64,000 nucleotides of DNA from Siniperca chuatsi. Lineage: Eukaryota; Chordata; Actinopteri; Centrarchiformes; Sinipercidae. The stretch lies in NCBI RefSeq assembly GCF_020085105.1, contig NC_058043.1:6515667-6579666 (forward strand), in the 5' to 3' direction. Below, piece by piece: positions 12,901 to 24,780 of this stretch. Positions within the stretch are counted from its first letter, which is position 1; each line of letters opens with the position of its first letter. The notes under the pieces are model-generated. The model was not told the DNA's origin, did no database searches, and saw only the letters and a program-made list of their open reading frames with translations. The position numbers and the translations under genes were made by a program.

Positions 12901-15900
12901 CATCACAGCCATAAACTTAACATTATGGTGTTTGAACTTTTTGTTGTAAACTGGAGGTGTTACTTTCTAAAGGAGGCGGAGTGGACTGGCTGCAGTGACG
13001 GTGGAGCAGCAGCCGCTTTATGGCGTATTGCACCATTAGTTTTATCCCTGTTACACACAAATACTGTTATACACATACACACAAAGTCACACAATGCTAA
13101 TAAACACATTATCATTAGAGGACGATTGGATGACGTTCAAATACTGATAGCAGCATTGACTGCCCAGTTGGTATTCTGGTTTTGACCAATCAGTAACTGG
13201 TACCAGTTTAAGACCGGGCCTCGGTACCCATACCTAGATGTCGGGTATGTTTGTTTTCAACCTCCTGTCCCATGTGTACATACTCATAAACAAAGAAAGT
13301 GAGTGTGTTGTTTCAGCTCACATTTTCACCACCGTAAAGTGAAAAACTAGTACGCAAGTAAGCATGATGAGCGCAAATATCGATTATTTTGTCAATATGA
13401 AAAACTACATTTTATACCCATCCTAAGGGTTTACCACTCAGTTTGTTTTAGTTTAGTTTCTGCAGCCCTCTCTGTGTGTCGAACAGTCTAGACCGTCTGG
13501 TTTCCATTAAAAACAGACTGAAGTATGTTTCAGGTTTCACAGCCTATAATTATAAGGATGACAGTGATTATTGAGCACTGCAGCGTGGCGGGGCAGTTGC
13601 GGGGGGACATTACTGTGGTTGAACTTGTAGAAACAAATCCTGAGAGGAACTGCTCTCCAGATCTGTCTCTAAAAATCTTCAGCATGTTGTTTGTTTCATC
13701 CTAGACTTTTGTAGGGTCTAAGGATAGAGGGTGTCGTAGGCCTCTGCTGTACAGATTATAAAGCCCCTTAAGGTAAATTTGTGATTTTGGGCTAAATAAA
13801 TACAATAAAAACATTTGTTTATAACACTGCAGCATGTAGACTCTGCTAATGCAGCTCTAGACTGTTAGTCACTATCTTACTCCGGTGTAGTCATCAGACA
13901 ACACACAGATGTGTCACTGACAACACCTGGACAGTGTGATGACAACTGAAATACAGTTAGTCTTCTGAACATTTCTTCTAAACTGAAGTATGTCATCCAG
14001 CCATGTTAGCGTTTTTGAGAAAGCCCATCCACACTGCAATGTGAGACCAGTGTATTTACTTTAGAGAGTGTGTTCAACAAGCAAAAATTTCAGTGGTGGG
14101 AGATGTCAGAGAAGTGCCAAAATGAAATGAATGAATGGTGTTTGAATTGATCCGCAGTATCATGGATATATAAAGGCAAATGATAAACAGACCGAGCAGA
14201 ATTCATTCATTTTAATTTAAAAATGTTGTAGTTTTTTGTTTTTTTGTTTTTAGCTTTTTTCACTCTTTCTTGATCTTGAGCTTTCTGATTTCTCCCAGTG
14301 ACTTACTGTATGTTTCTCAATGAGACCATTAAAGACTCTGGAGACATTAGTATTATACATGGTAGTATAAATGTCAGCAGGTTACAAAAGTCTTAACTCA
14401 CTCACATCACTAACACAGAAATAAATACCTCAGCACTGAAGTCTGCTCTTTTAAATTTGTAAGTTGGAACTGATGAATCTCAGAGGTATGTAGTGGATAT
14501 TAAGTTGTTTTATAGGATATGAACACATATTTTATAACTCTGTGGTAAAGCTCTGTACAGAATATCTGCTCAGGGGCAAATAATGAGCTAAAATTGATCT
14601 TTAGTCTACTATAATTTAAAACATTTCTCATCAGTCAACTTAGCAGAGTTCCTTTATTTGCTTCAGTGTCAATCATTTATAAGGGCTGGTATCATATCAG
14701 CTGATTTAAATGGTGTAGTTTTATTTTTAGTAAAAACTCTCACCAGTTGTGGAAAGCAACTATGTACATTTTCTCAACTACTGTACTTAAGGGCAATTTT
14801 GAGGTATTTTTACAGATTTCCATTTCATTCTACTCTATACTTCTACTCTACTGCATTTTAAGAGTAAAATACTGTACTTTTCTCCATTTATTTGACAACT
14901 GTAGTTACTTTTTACATTTAAAACAAATGATAAACTTTTAAAATATAATGCATGCTTCTCAGCCAGCTGCAACATTAAAACGCTGCATACACATTAATGC
15001 ATCAGTAAAAGAAATAAATATAATAATATAATACTCTAATACTACTAAAAGGGGGCATTCTGCATAATGAGTACTTTGAAGTATAATTTGCTGACAATAC
15101 TTCTGCACTCTTCGCCTAAGTAAAAGTTTGAATGCAAGACTTTTTACATTGTGTTATTACTACTTTTACTTAAGTAAAAGTTCTGAATACTTCTGCCGCC
15201 ACTGACTAAAACTAAAAAGTACCTTAAAACAGGCCTAGCTAAGATAATCAGATAAAATGGTCAATCAGCTCCATCAGTTTCTGACCTGCAGTTCCAGTCC
15301 ACCACCTACAATTTTAACTTACATGTTAAAATTGCAGCAGCTGTTACTTTCTTTGTCTGACGTTGGCAACATCAACATGTCTGCAGTACATCTGCAGGTC
15401 TAAACTGCTGCAGTTACTTTACTCTCTTACAGATGGTGCAGGTTGGCAGGTGTAGAACTGATCTAATAATGACCAAACAGCCCCAACGTTGTGGTGAATC
15501 TCCAGCCTGATAAATGTGAATGAGTGAAGGAAGCATTTGTCAGTTTGTCAGTGAATTACAATTTCAATTAGATGGTTCACATCTCAGCTTCACATCTCAA
15601 CATAAATAATGAAACATTTAAGCTGCTGTAAAAATACTATATTACTGTAAAAGTAACCAGAACTCCAATGCCCCGGATCCCCCTCAGGCCATGCAGTACA
15701 TGGAGCTGATCCCGGAGAGTCAACGTCCTGTCTCGGGGACAGATGGAGCGTTGGAGCGACGCAGGCAGCTCTTCAATCAGCTCCCCGTCCACGATCAGGA
15801 CCCCATGAAGTGTCAGAGCCTGGCCAGTGAGGAGGAGGTACAGGAAACAACACACATTGTTATAGTTCACTAATTATGTACAAATTGTATTCCTGTGGTA

Positions 15901-18135
15901 CAAATATGTTTCAATGAATTCCCCACACTACAGACATCCATTGCTTATAACCCAATTATTGTTAGCTACCAAGTTAACATATAACAATATCACTTAAATC
16001 AGTTTTTCTGGCTGGAAAACAACTTGCACACGATGGATATTCTTGTTACAAGCTGACTCTGATCTCTAACTTCTCCTACATCCTCCTGCAGATTTCCTCC
16101 ATGCTGCTGTTTGTGAAGCACTACAAACAGGAGGTGCTGGGAGTCGGGGAGGTGGCCTTACCTGGTGAGGGCGGAGCTCTGAGGGAAGCAGCCATTCAGA
16201 GGACAGCGAAGGAGGCCAAAGACCGCAGCAACAGCGACAAGAAGGATCAGGACCACGGCTCGACCAATCGCAGCACTGCCTCCGCTGCTGGTTCCACTAA
16301 TGGAACAGAAGACAGCACAAAGACTGAATATGTAAGTAAATAAGGTGTCTGACATCTTTAAAGTTTAAATCCTGGTAATGTTGGTGGCAGCCTTAAGAAA
16401 ACCACTTTTGCTTTGACAAAGCACCAGACAGAGGAAACATCAGCAGATGCATTTCCAGTCCAGTTATTCTGGTCCAGTTATTTAGTAGGTTGCCCTCTCT
16501 TGTTAAAAATGTGCAGGATCCTGTCGCACTGCTAAAACAATTCTTCAAACCCAAAAAGACCTTAAATGCTTAATGGTGTCAACGCTGCCCAGTTTACACC
16601 CACTTTTGGGACACTTTGGTTGAATTTACAACCATTTGGTCCAATATTTCTGTCCCCTAATTCACTCAGAAAAGGTTTTCTGTTCCTAACACATTTATAA
16701 TGGATCCTAGGCCCCTAAAATATGACCGTTAATAGGCCTGAACACACTACTGACCACCTAATTCACACCTATTTCTGGGGAATTCTGGGATACACTTGTG
16801 TGGCTCTCTTTCTGTCAAAAATGGTTTCTATCAAAGTTCAAAGCAAGCAGGACAGCGGGCTTCCTTATTTATAGGAGATACTACCACCTGATTTGGGGTG
16901 TGGGGTGAGTGCACTGATCTTTCTTAGGTTGCAATTAAAAAAACTCGTCAGAGTTAATTAACCAATAGCGAAATTTGTTAGAGGGCTACCTACTGTATGT
17001 ATTCATAGAACTGGAGTTATATCCAGGTAACTTCTTTTTTCAATTGCACTCCAACCCTTCATGTTACCCCGAATAGATTACTAACTTGCCCTCCTTTAGT
17101 CACAAAATGTTGCATGGGGCTATTGCTCTCCGAGCAGATCGTGCACTGAAAGATCCCCCAAAATGCCTCACTGTAATGTTTCTTCACCCCACCCATTTTA
17201 AACTAGAACTTTGTTCCGGGAGTTTGGTACACGACCTTCTTTCACTTTCACATACTGTCCTCTCTGTCCTCTAGCGGTGTGCTGGTTGCAAAGGTGAGGT
17301 TGCCAAGGAGTTTCCAGCTGTTTATGCTGAGCGTGCAGGTTACCATAGCGCCCTGTGGCATCCCACCTGCTTCGTATGTTCAGAGTGTGGCCAGGAATTG
17401 GTGGACCTGGTCTACTTCTGGTCCAATCAGAAGCTGCTCTGCGGAAGACACTACTGTCAGACGGTCTGGCCGCGATGCTCAGGCTGTGATGAGGTGAGAT
17501 GACATCACAATAGACTTCTTGTAGACACGATTAATATCAGACGGAGGAATGTAGTGATGTGTTTGTACAGACATTTCCCCCCAGAGGATGAATCCTGACT
17601 TTAGTTTATGAGTAAATAACTGTAAAACTAATGACATTCCCATCAGCCTCAGCTATGTTTTTTGTTTACTGCTAATTAGCAAATGTTACCATGCTAAGAG
17701 TCTAAACTAACATGGTGAACATGGTAAACATTATAGCTTCTAAACATCAGCATGTTAACATTGTCATTGTGAGCATGTTAGCATTTAGCTCAAAGCACGG
17801 CTGTGCTTAAGTACAGCCTCACAGAGTCGCTAGCATGTGACTTGCTGTAGACTCTTAGTATACAGTATGGAGATGGAGTCTACCTGTGTAACCACATGCC
17901 ATAATACTGTAATATACCTCATCAAACATTATCAGTTAAATAACAATGTTTATTTATCACTGTTAATTTAATTATCTCCTCTCTTACGTCCCCTTTGCCC
18001 CCCTGTGCTGTTCTCCTTCCTCAGTTGATCTTCTGCCAGTCTTTCCACACGGCGAAAGATGGACGGACGTGGCATCATCATCATTACTGCTGCTGGAAGT
18101 GCGGGCAAAACCTGGACACACCCTGTCACCACTGA
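3537..18135 (+). CDS. lmcd1: LIM and cysteine-rich domains protein 1
   Basis: Coding exons: 3537-3563, 11446-11534, 12254-12509, 15688-15837, 16092-16331, 17275-17493, 18025-18135. They join in frame to 363 residues (human LMCD1 is about 365). In order: a cysteine-rich N-terminus (about 22-55, with GFQPHSWRK), a PET domain (about 93-200, with [13 protein letters not shown] and [11 protein letters not shown]-like text), an acidic/serine linker, LIM1 (C256 to about residue 313) and LIM2 (from C322). LMCD1 is a cofactor known in heart and muscle that restrains GATA6 binding and acts with calcineurin/NFAT signalling; PET plus LIM also occurs in Testin and Prickle, but the N-terminus fits LMCD1 best. 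Oddity: LIM2 stops after CWKC...PCHH, so the last zinc-binding half is missing. Exon 1 codes only nine residues and is followed by a 7.9-kb intron. Confidence 0.93.
3722..3855 (+). mobile_element. LINE-like 3' tail fragment
   Basis: Text of the type 'ttgtacttgag...aaaatgacaataaagttt' followed by an ATTGAATTG-like end resembles the 3' UTR ends of teleost non-LTR retrotransposons. No reverse-transcriptase coding is left. It lies early in lmcd1 intron 1 and is followed by an (AT)n run at 3885-3910. Confidence 0.45.
4350..4560 (+). mobile_element. tRNA-derived SINE
   Basis: The head at 4358-4432 looks like a tRNA gene with a Pol III A box (TGGCTTAGAGGTAGAGC) and B box (GGTTTGATCCC). It is followed by the tRNA-unrelated body (ACTGAACCCCAATGTGTGAATGA, then GTGAAGCGCTTTGAATGGTCAGAAG in separate stretches) shared by an abundant fish SINE. 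It lies in lmcd1 intron 1. The body and lack of a foldable acceptor stem argue against a functional tRNA. Confidence 0.8.
5906..6262 (+). repeat. Dispersed teleost repeat, GCTGCAACTAA-type, copy 1
   Basis: It begins GGACTGCAACTAATGATTA, runs through repeated ATCGATTAATC-like text and ends ACTAATCATTGCAGCGC, so the two ends are imperfect inverted copies of each other. The same text recurs at 36028-36475, 48105-48411 and, inverted, at 37197-37431. It fits a short non-autonomous DNA transposon, and no coding content is visible. Confidence 0.75.
8435..8917 (+). mobile_element. Short inverted-repeat element flanked by TTAA
   Basis: A 483-bp unit has TTAA at both ends (8435-8438 and 8914-8917). 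The roughly 35-bp termini are inverted copies: the left has GGGAATAGTTCGACATTTTG and the right, read in reverse, AGGAGAAGTTTGACATATTG. The interior includes TAGCTTAGCACAAACACAGG and CACCTCTAAAGCTCACTAA, also found at 29984-30340 and in part at 20770-20960. There is no ORF, so it would need another element's transposase. A TTAA target is the piggyBac habit, but AT-rich chance matches are possible. Confidence 0.75.
8918..9245 (+). mobile_element. Decayed Tc1/mariner-like transposase remnant
   Basis: In broken frames the text gives the C-terminal part of a Tc1-type transposase: [16 protein letters not shown], then [18 protein letters not shown]-like nucleotide text (GACTGGCCTGCACAGAGTCC). Frameshifts and in-frame stops are present, and the N-terminal half is missing. 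It begins exactly where the TTAA-flanked element ends, so that element seems to have landed in it. It lies in lmcd1 intron 1 and is non-functional. Confidence 0.75.
9452..9495. repeat. (CA)n microsatellite
   Basis: About 22 uninterrupted CA units in lmcd1 intron 1. Confidence 0.95.
9865..9940. repeat. (TG)n microsatellite
   Basis: About 37 uninterrupted TG units, one of the two longest dinucleotide runs in the window, 370 bp after the CA run at 9452. Opposite-phase CA and TG runs in one intron could pair in the transcript. Confidence 0.95.
10960..11062 (+). repeat. Dispersed repeat, copy paired with 56940-57040
   Basis: The text GGGGACTATTTTTAGTGGTG then GATTAATACACATTTGATGC, and so on, recurs with few changes at 56940-57040 in the last pxk intron. 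The order and spacing agree, so it is a true interspersed family rather than chance. Confidence 0.65.
14745..15206. repeat. Dispersed teleost repeat with inverted ends (CAGTxGxGGAAAG type)
   Basis: It opens CAGTTGTGGAAAGCAACTAT and GTACTTAAG and closes ACTTTTACTTAAGTAAAAG with TGCCGCCACTG. The end read in reverse (CAGTGGCGGCAGAAGTATTC) resembles the start. The interior is rich in TACTTxTACTCTACT. A fragment of the same family is at 47090-47160. It lies in lmcd1 intron 3 (12510-15687). Confidence 0.65.
17555..17905 (+). repeat. Dispersed repeat 'GAGGATGAATCCT...TTAGCATG', copy 1
   Basis: Contains CAGAGGATGAATCCTGACTT, then GACATTCCCATCAGC and stretches of AACATGxTGAACATG and TTAGCATTTAGC. Related copies are at 28000-28400, 32440-32830 (minus) and 45935-46310. 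It lies in the last lmcd1 intron. Confidence 0.65.
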
Positions 18136-18284
18136 GACACTCACACAATACAGAGTTCAGTACAATATGGTGTTCAGTTTTAAGATGTTTAAGCACTGCT
18201 CGAAAACAGAATGATAAGGAGCTTCAGAGGCAGTGAAGCAGTACCAAACGAAAATGTCAGACAAGACAAAAAAAATATTAATCT

Positions 18285-18357
18285 AATAAATCTAATATCG
18301 ACTGTTGGTTAGCTTGTTTATATAGAACAAAAGAAATAGGTAAAGATAAATAATAAA
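18285..18357 (+). terminator. lmcd1 candidate polyadenylation signals
   Basis: Two AATAAA hexamers, at 18285-18290 and 18352-18357, fall 150-225 bp after the lmcd1 stop codon, a usual distance for a short 3' UTR. Confidence 0.5.
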
Positions 18358-18373
18358 GAATAAGTAGAGCTTT

Positions 18374-18610
18374 AGTTGACAATTAGTATTCAAAATACTG
18401 TATTCTACAAAGAAAAAAGGCCCAGCTGATACATTGATATTTAAAATACTTAAGACATCTAGCTGACACTGAAGTACTCAAAGACTTGTTCAGTTGAGCC
18501 TACTGGTGTTTCAAGTACTTAACGAAATGTTTAGTTGACACAAAAGTGTTTTAAGTACTTAAAGAAACATTTGGTTGATTTATTAGCACTTAAAGTACTG
18601 ACAGTGACTG
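18374..18610. repeat. Degenerate ~40-bp tandem repeat
   Basis: About six diverged units each read roughly 'AGTTGACACxxxAGTGTTTxAAGTACTTAAAGAAA' with variants (GCTGATACATTGATATTTAA, AGCTGACACTGAAGTACTCA, AGTTGAGCCTACTGGTGTTT). They follow directly after the probable lmcd1 polyadenylation site. Confidence 0.7.
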
Positions 18611-18774
18611 GAGCCAGATGTGCTGGTTTCAGCCTGCTGTGTTTCAGATACAAACAGCAGCTTGTTGCTGGGAGGAGCAGACCTGACAGCTAAGACGATC
18701 AAATCAAATGAGAAATAAATATATTAGTAAATATACATTTAAGAAAATAAAATTTTAAGACATTGACAAATGCA

Positions 18775-19145
18775 TGTGACAAAACAATCGCAACTCAAGG
18801 TTCACTTACTAGCTGGTCCCGGAGCTTTTAACCTTTTAACCAACACAGTCTCATCAGCAGATGGCGTAGGCTCAGTTGTCGTGGAACTAGATGTTCAAAG
18901 TCTCCGTTTTTCTGAGCACTGTTAGGATTTTCTGTCCCGTGAATCAAAGTTCTTGACCTTGAAAAAATCAGTTTGACAAAACAGTCTCAACTCATGGTCT
19001 ACTTACTAGCTTGGAGCTTTCGACCGTATCACACCATCTTCATCAGCAGAAAAAGTTTGAACATCTACTGTACGTCATGAACATCGACAGTCCCACGACA
19101 ACTAAGCAAACTCCATCTGCTGAGATCAGGAATGAAGCTCGATAA
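18775..19145. repeat. Dispersed repeat 'CAACTCA..GGTxxACTTACTAGC', two tandem copies
   Basis: Two copies of a unit with TTGACAAAACAGTCTCAACTC, CTTACTAGCTxG, GGAGCTTT and TCATCAGCAG are followed by inverted text (AAACTCCATCTGCTGAGAT against CATCAGCAGATGGCGTAG). Related copies are at 25180-25350 and 40440-40610, and a fragment near 10150-10230. Confidence 0.6.
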
Positions 19146-22100
19146 TTATATTTTATTTATCTCTGTCTCCTCAGGATTTATTTTGTCCTGCATGACGTAG
19201 CTAAGAGTTTTTCAGCTTTTAATCCCATGTTGAGCCACTTGAATGCAATACTGTATATCATCATTTCTGTGTGATGTATTTGGAGCTCTCTTCATGCTTT
19301 TCAAAATATCATACATAGGTATAAATTCAAATTTACATACGGGGTCATGGAAATACTGGTACTTAAAAACAGTTTCAAGGACCAGAGAAAGTCAAGAAAA
19401 CCTGATTTAACCCTTAAAGGTCTGCTTCATACTGTCATAGATTGTATTTTGAAGGGGCACACTGCAAAAAATCTTGTAATTCTTTCTTGTAATTGAATTT
19501 TATTTCCTTAAAACAAGTGAAATAATGTGCTAGTGCAGTGAGAATATGTCAACAGATTTTTAGTATGAATCAACTTATCTTAAAATATGTACGAAATTGT
19601 AATTAAATCCTAATGTGAGGTTTGAATCTGTGCAGATATCACTTGTTAGCATTTATTTCAAGCAGAAATAATCTAAACCTCAGAGAACTGGACAGGCAGA
19701 AGGCTGCAAAAGGCATATAACTAATTAGTAATTAATAGGACTCTGCTGGATTTTTTTTTGTGTTTTTTCTGCATTAGATTTCAACCCTCTTGGGTGGTGT
19801 GTTTGTTATACTAATTGTACAATTAGAAAGTATGGATTTTACTTACCATTAATATGTAATTTCCTTCTCTTTCCTTTCTGTTTGACGTGTTGTTTCAGTC
19901 AAACTGCAGATCCATTTGCATTTAACCTCTTTCATGAACATGGGTCTCTGCTGCTGCTAAACGCTGCTTTATGTTACTTATATTAGTTTTATATTTTGCT
20001 AACACTAACAAAGAGTACTGTGAGGTACACAAAGTTTTCTGGCTGCAAAATTAGTAATTTTGCAATGTGCTAAAACCCCTGAAAACAAGTTAGCCAGAAA
20101 TAAAGTCTGCGCTAGACAGAAGCTAATTAGCTTTACTTTTGTTCCATGAAATATAATTCATCAATACAATCAGGTAGCATAACATCAGCTAATATTTGCA
20201 TGTTTTTTTAATCCTTCAGTTACTGTTTGAATTGATTGCTGTTACTGTAACAAAATGCTAATTGTTTAGAAACAAGGACAATATTTTAGCTAGCGATATT
20301 GTTTGACGTGATTAGCTAAATATAGCATATTGACAAACAATACCGTTGAATACAGGCTTATCTGTGACAGACAAGATGAAACAGTAGAATATAGCAATAT
20401 CAAACTGAATATTGATAGTTTTATCTCAGTGTGTCCAGTATGACACGTTTAGCCGGGAGCGTATCTATGTTCCCCGGCTCAATATCCTTAATATGACACA
20501 TTAAGGAGACCTTTCAAAGGGTTTTATGTTCTCAGCAATGTTTTTCCCTGGATGAAATGTCCAATGTATGTTTCCCTGGGTCAGTATTCTGAAATCACCC
20601 ACCTACAGCTTATAGCTTACTGACGTTATACTCCTTGAAACCTACACCCTCACATTTGTGGGCAAGACAGTTTTCTTGACTTTAGACATTGATATCTCCA
20701 CAGTGGCAGAAAATATTTTTTCCATTCAAACTGCATTTGAAACGTCTATCTCCCTTCGTTCTTTTGCAATTTGAACTTCAAAGATAGTCCTTACTTATAG
20801 CCCTTTGACATAGGAGCCTGGGGACATAGGGATGAGCCCGTTTAGCCTAGCTTAGCACAAAAACTGGAAGTGGGGGGGAAACTGCTAGCCTAGCCTAGCC
20901 AAGCTCAATCAATTATGAAATAATACATGTTTGAAATTAACACAACGAGATAAGCTCTTTGTCTGGGTGATTGATGATAAACAAGGATTTCAAAAATCCC
21001 CTCTGTGAAGGAAATTAAGTTTTTGTTATAATGTGTAGAATTGTTTTTTTTTTTGAAGACCAGAAACTGGCAGATCGCCGGTGTGAAAAACGTATGTTTT
21101 AAATTAAGAAGTTTTATGCTGTGTTCACAATTCACAGTGAGTAATTCAGTACACAGTGGTGGACACTAACTGTGTGATGGCACAGATGGTATTTGGTGCT
21201 TTGAAGGTAACTAACTTGTTCAGTGTTTTTTCTATTGCATTGTGGGCAGGGGCGGAGGACTCGGGGGGGATCAAAGATACTAGAATGAATGGCTGTGGAT
21301 GGGGGAGGGGTCCACAGAGAAAGCCCATGTACAGGGTCCAGACAACAATATACAACGATACTAATTACTGAATTCCACTGTGAAAAGTGAGTGATGTAGC
21401 ATAAGTCATTATTTTACTGTTTTAAATCAGCATGATGATGTTTTTATATAGCCTAGATGAAAGGTTTTGAAGTGATGATGGCGTCTCCTGCAGGGATTAA
21501 TGATAATCCCACGCCAGGTTATGGTTGAATGTCATGTTTTGGAATTTGTTTTTGCATCATTTCTTTCTTCAGGGGAAAATCATCACACGTCAGAGAAAGT
21601 AAAGTTGCTGCTGATCGTGTTTTGACAGCTGATGGGTTGGAATTAAAGTTACTTCTGATTGAACGTCCTGTTGTTTATCATCTTTTTGGAGAGAGAGTTG
21701 GGGGGAGATCACTCAGTTTAATCTGTAAATATATCTTCACTAATTCGAAAGCTCATCACATCATTGTGTACCTTGACTTTACAGTGAGGGGGTTTTGCCT
21801 TGTGTGTTTTAACGAATATAATCAGCAAAACTGTCTTTATTTTCAATAGTTAAGCTGCCAACAGTGTTTTGTTAGAAATTATGACATATTATACAATTAT
21901 ATTTTATTTTAAAAAGTAATATACTCTTTCTTGCATGCACACATTAAATGCATGTCTGAATAGAAATATTAAAAAAACATTTTGGTGAACTTTGGAGCTG
22001 TTATAAACCCCCCATTTAGCATTAATAAGCAATAATATCCAATAACCATGTAGTTATTTGATATTTGTTGTAAGCACAAATATGCTTTAATTGTTTAGAG

Positions 22101-22511
22101 AACTAACTCATCATATGAATCCTTTAACATAATTGTAATCACAAAAACAACAAAAGAAAGTATTTTAGGTAGTTTTAAACACTTTTAACGCATCTCTACT
22201 TTTTCATAGTTGGAGAAAGTTCAGACAACTTAAGGTAACTAAATTACCTTTAAACATTTAAGTCAATTGTAGAGAGTAATAAACATACCAACTCTGATAA
22301 AAGTTGTATGTATAACGCTGGCCAAAGATTAAGATCCAAAAATCAGTCATTAAATGTAACAAATGCAGGTTTCAGAGAAAAAGCAGGTGATCCAGTTTCA
22401 GATCAGCTTCAACTGCAGCTGGAGGAAAACGTTTCACTGCTTTGAAGCAGAGCTCTGATTTAAAGTCATGAAAATTAGGAATTAGTTAGTTAGAACGAGG
22501 ATTGATGTGTA

Positions 22512-22513
<2 letters not shown>

Positions 22514-22565
<52 letters not shown>
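22514..22565. repeat. (GT)n microsatellite
   Basis: About 25 GT units in the lmcd1-abhd6 intergenic region. Confidence 0.95.
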
Positions 22566-22568
<3 letters not shown>

Positions 22569-24563
22569 ACCTACTCCCAGCAGGAATGTTAAGTATTCCT
22601 GTGGTTTCTCTGCCAGCGTTCCTGGGCAGTTGCATCACCCAGCTGACCGTCTGACAGCCGCTTCCTGAACCATGAAAGAAAAACCAGAAAAGGATATTTT
22701 TAGTCCCAAACTGAGACAAATCTATTTGGTTTGCAGAGTTTCATGGCCTTTAATAGCGCCCAGCGTGATCAGGGGGCGTTTACTGAGAATCTGACTAATT
22801 CAGTACATCCTCTGATTCTGTACACAGATTATCCAAGATGGTTAGGTCTAATATTGTTAAAATCTGGTTTTTGTCTGTCCAGTTTACTAAAAATGTCACA
22901 TCCTGGTCCTGGCATTCTGATTACATCTTCACATCCACAGTGATGGACTATCTTTACTGACAGAATTAAAGAAGGTGTTTTGTTCGCTTTTTGGAATTTA
23001 ATGGGAGTAAATGAGAGGTTTTAGCTAAACTGGCTTAAAAAGGGCCAGATATTTTTCTCAGGACTTTGTGGAAACCAAACCAGAGCTAAAACACTTATAA
23101 CACATTATTCCTCCGTGACCCCCCAAGGAGGCTTATGGACATCATTACATATGCACGAAAAGTAAAACAAAATAAAGTAAATGTACAGCGTCAACTGTTG
23201 CTGGTCAAATACAACAAAAAAAAAAATAAAAATTTTTAAAAAAATTAACACTAACAAATGCTCAACATTAACGACATGCTCAGTAAGTACCTAAATGTGA
23301 CCATTATCATTTTATCAAACTTATCAAAGAGTTAACCACGAGATTGTTTCAAATCTGAAGTATTTCTCTATAACATACATGTACAACTTTTCATGATTAA
23401 ATACGCAACAATTAAACTATGCAATAACTGATTTTGGCCACTTGGGGGCAGCAGAAACAATTCTGAGCTCTGACATCAATTTCAGTTCAGTTTTATTTAT
23501 ACAGCGCCACTCGTTGCACTTTTCCTATAGACCGTGCTCTTTATGATATTATTTACAGACCCAACAAATCCATATGATCACCTTTTAAGTTGATATAGCA
23601 AACATGTTAGCAAAACGCTTACGCTCTGTTTTGCTCCAACTCCTGAGAGAAATATCTGGCTCTTTAGCTGCTAAATGCTCCACTATGTTCACCAGCTAGT
23701 CTTTAACTGAGTCTGTCTGCTGTTTGGTGCTGAGCGGGTAGTGTACAGTGGGTTTATAGAGCTTTTTCACTAAAAACAGCTGCCTGCTGCAGCTGAAAAC
23801 GGCTATGAGAGCGGTGAGAGTGAACCAAAACAGTAAAGTTGTGGCCAGACAGCTAAACAATGAGCTGAAACTCATTATAAATCTCAGTAAAGCCGACGGG
23901 AGCTGCAGGTTCAGGTGATAATTCTCTGTAGGTCCATCACTACAAGCGACCCCTTTCACATTGTCACATTGTTTTCACATTGTTACGATACATTGTTATT
24001 ATAAAAATATTGATTATAGATGCTTTAAAGTTAAAGTTTGGGGAAAAAAACATCCTTAGTTATTAAGTTTAACACTTGAAAATCCTGCTAATCTGCTTCA
24101 TCCGGACTCTGGTTTGATCAGATTTGACCAAAACACTCACCAAAATATTGGGATTCAAATGTTGCTAAATCCTGATTGGTGCATGGAAGGACGTGACATC
24201 ACGGTTTTCCAACTGAGCCCTGCCCACTTCAAACCAGTAAGAAAAACACAGTCAAAACAAGAAATACAGAAACCTCTCATATGAATTACTCAAAACTGTT
24301 TCAAATTTGGTAGAAAGTTGTGTGTTTGTGTAGGAACCCATCGCTCATAGTAAAAAGCTGTTTGACAACATGTGTTTTCAGGGCCTTTAACTCTTTGATA
24401 TTGTTTGTATTGTTCATTTATTTGTAGTTGAGATATACAGATGTTGCTACCTGAACTGCTGGAGCATCAACACTGTAAAATGTAAATGTGAAGCTCTGTG
24501 GATACACAATACAGACCTGAGATGGTGGCGCCCTCATGTGGAGGTGCTGCACATTTGTTTTAC

Positions 24564-24565
<2 letters not shown>

Positions 24566-24594
<29 letters not shown>
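24566..24594. repeat. (CA)n microsatellite
   Basis: About 14 CA units just upstream of the probable abhd6 first exon. Confidence 0.9.
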
Positions 24595-24597
<3 letters not shown>

Positions 24598-24639
24598 TAT
24601 CGTGATATTTCCGCCAGTGCCTGAACGCAGCACGGTCCT

Positions 24640-24780
24640 CTGTACTTTCCCTTTAAGGGAAGATGAAAGCTGTTGTGTAATTTGGGTGAAAGAGGAGGAA
24701 GAAGAGGAGGAGGAGGAGGAGGAGGAGCAGCGGACTGAATGGAGAACAGCTTTCTTTGACAGATCGAAGAGGACTCGACA
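24640..24780 (+). other. abhd6: Probable non-coding first exon of abhd6
   Basis: A purine-rich stretch with a (GGA)n run at about 24690-24726 ends in GAGGACTCGACAG followed by a good donor (GTACGG at 24781). The coding exon at 26462 needs an upstream partner, and this is the best donor nearby. It is inferred from position and splice-site quality only; the 5' boundary is a guess. Confidence 0.35.

Larger units (their letters stand above)
18611..24565. other. Gene-free intergenic stretch between lmcd1 and abhd6
   Basis: About 6 kb with no exon that I can match to a protein family on either strand. It holds the repeat at 18775-19145, a partial copy of the TTAA-flanked element (about 20770-20960, with TTTAGCCTAGCTTAGCAC), a (GT)n run, and a TTTATTTATACAGCGCC-type fragment at about 23483-23520. 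The longest open frame (21529-21849, 106 codons) has no recognisable features and I consider it chance. Confidence 0.6.

Noticed and set aside
21529-21849. 106-codon open frame in the lmcd1-abhd6 gap
   Set aside because: No family resemblance, no splice context and biased by AT-rich composition; expected by chance in a region this size.
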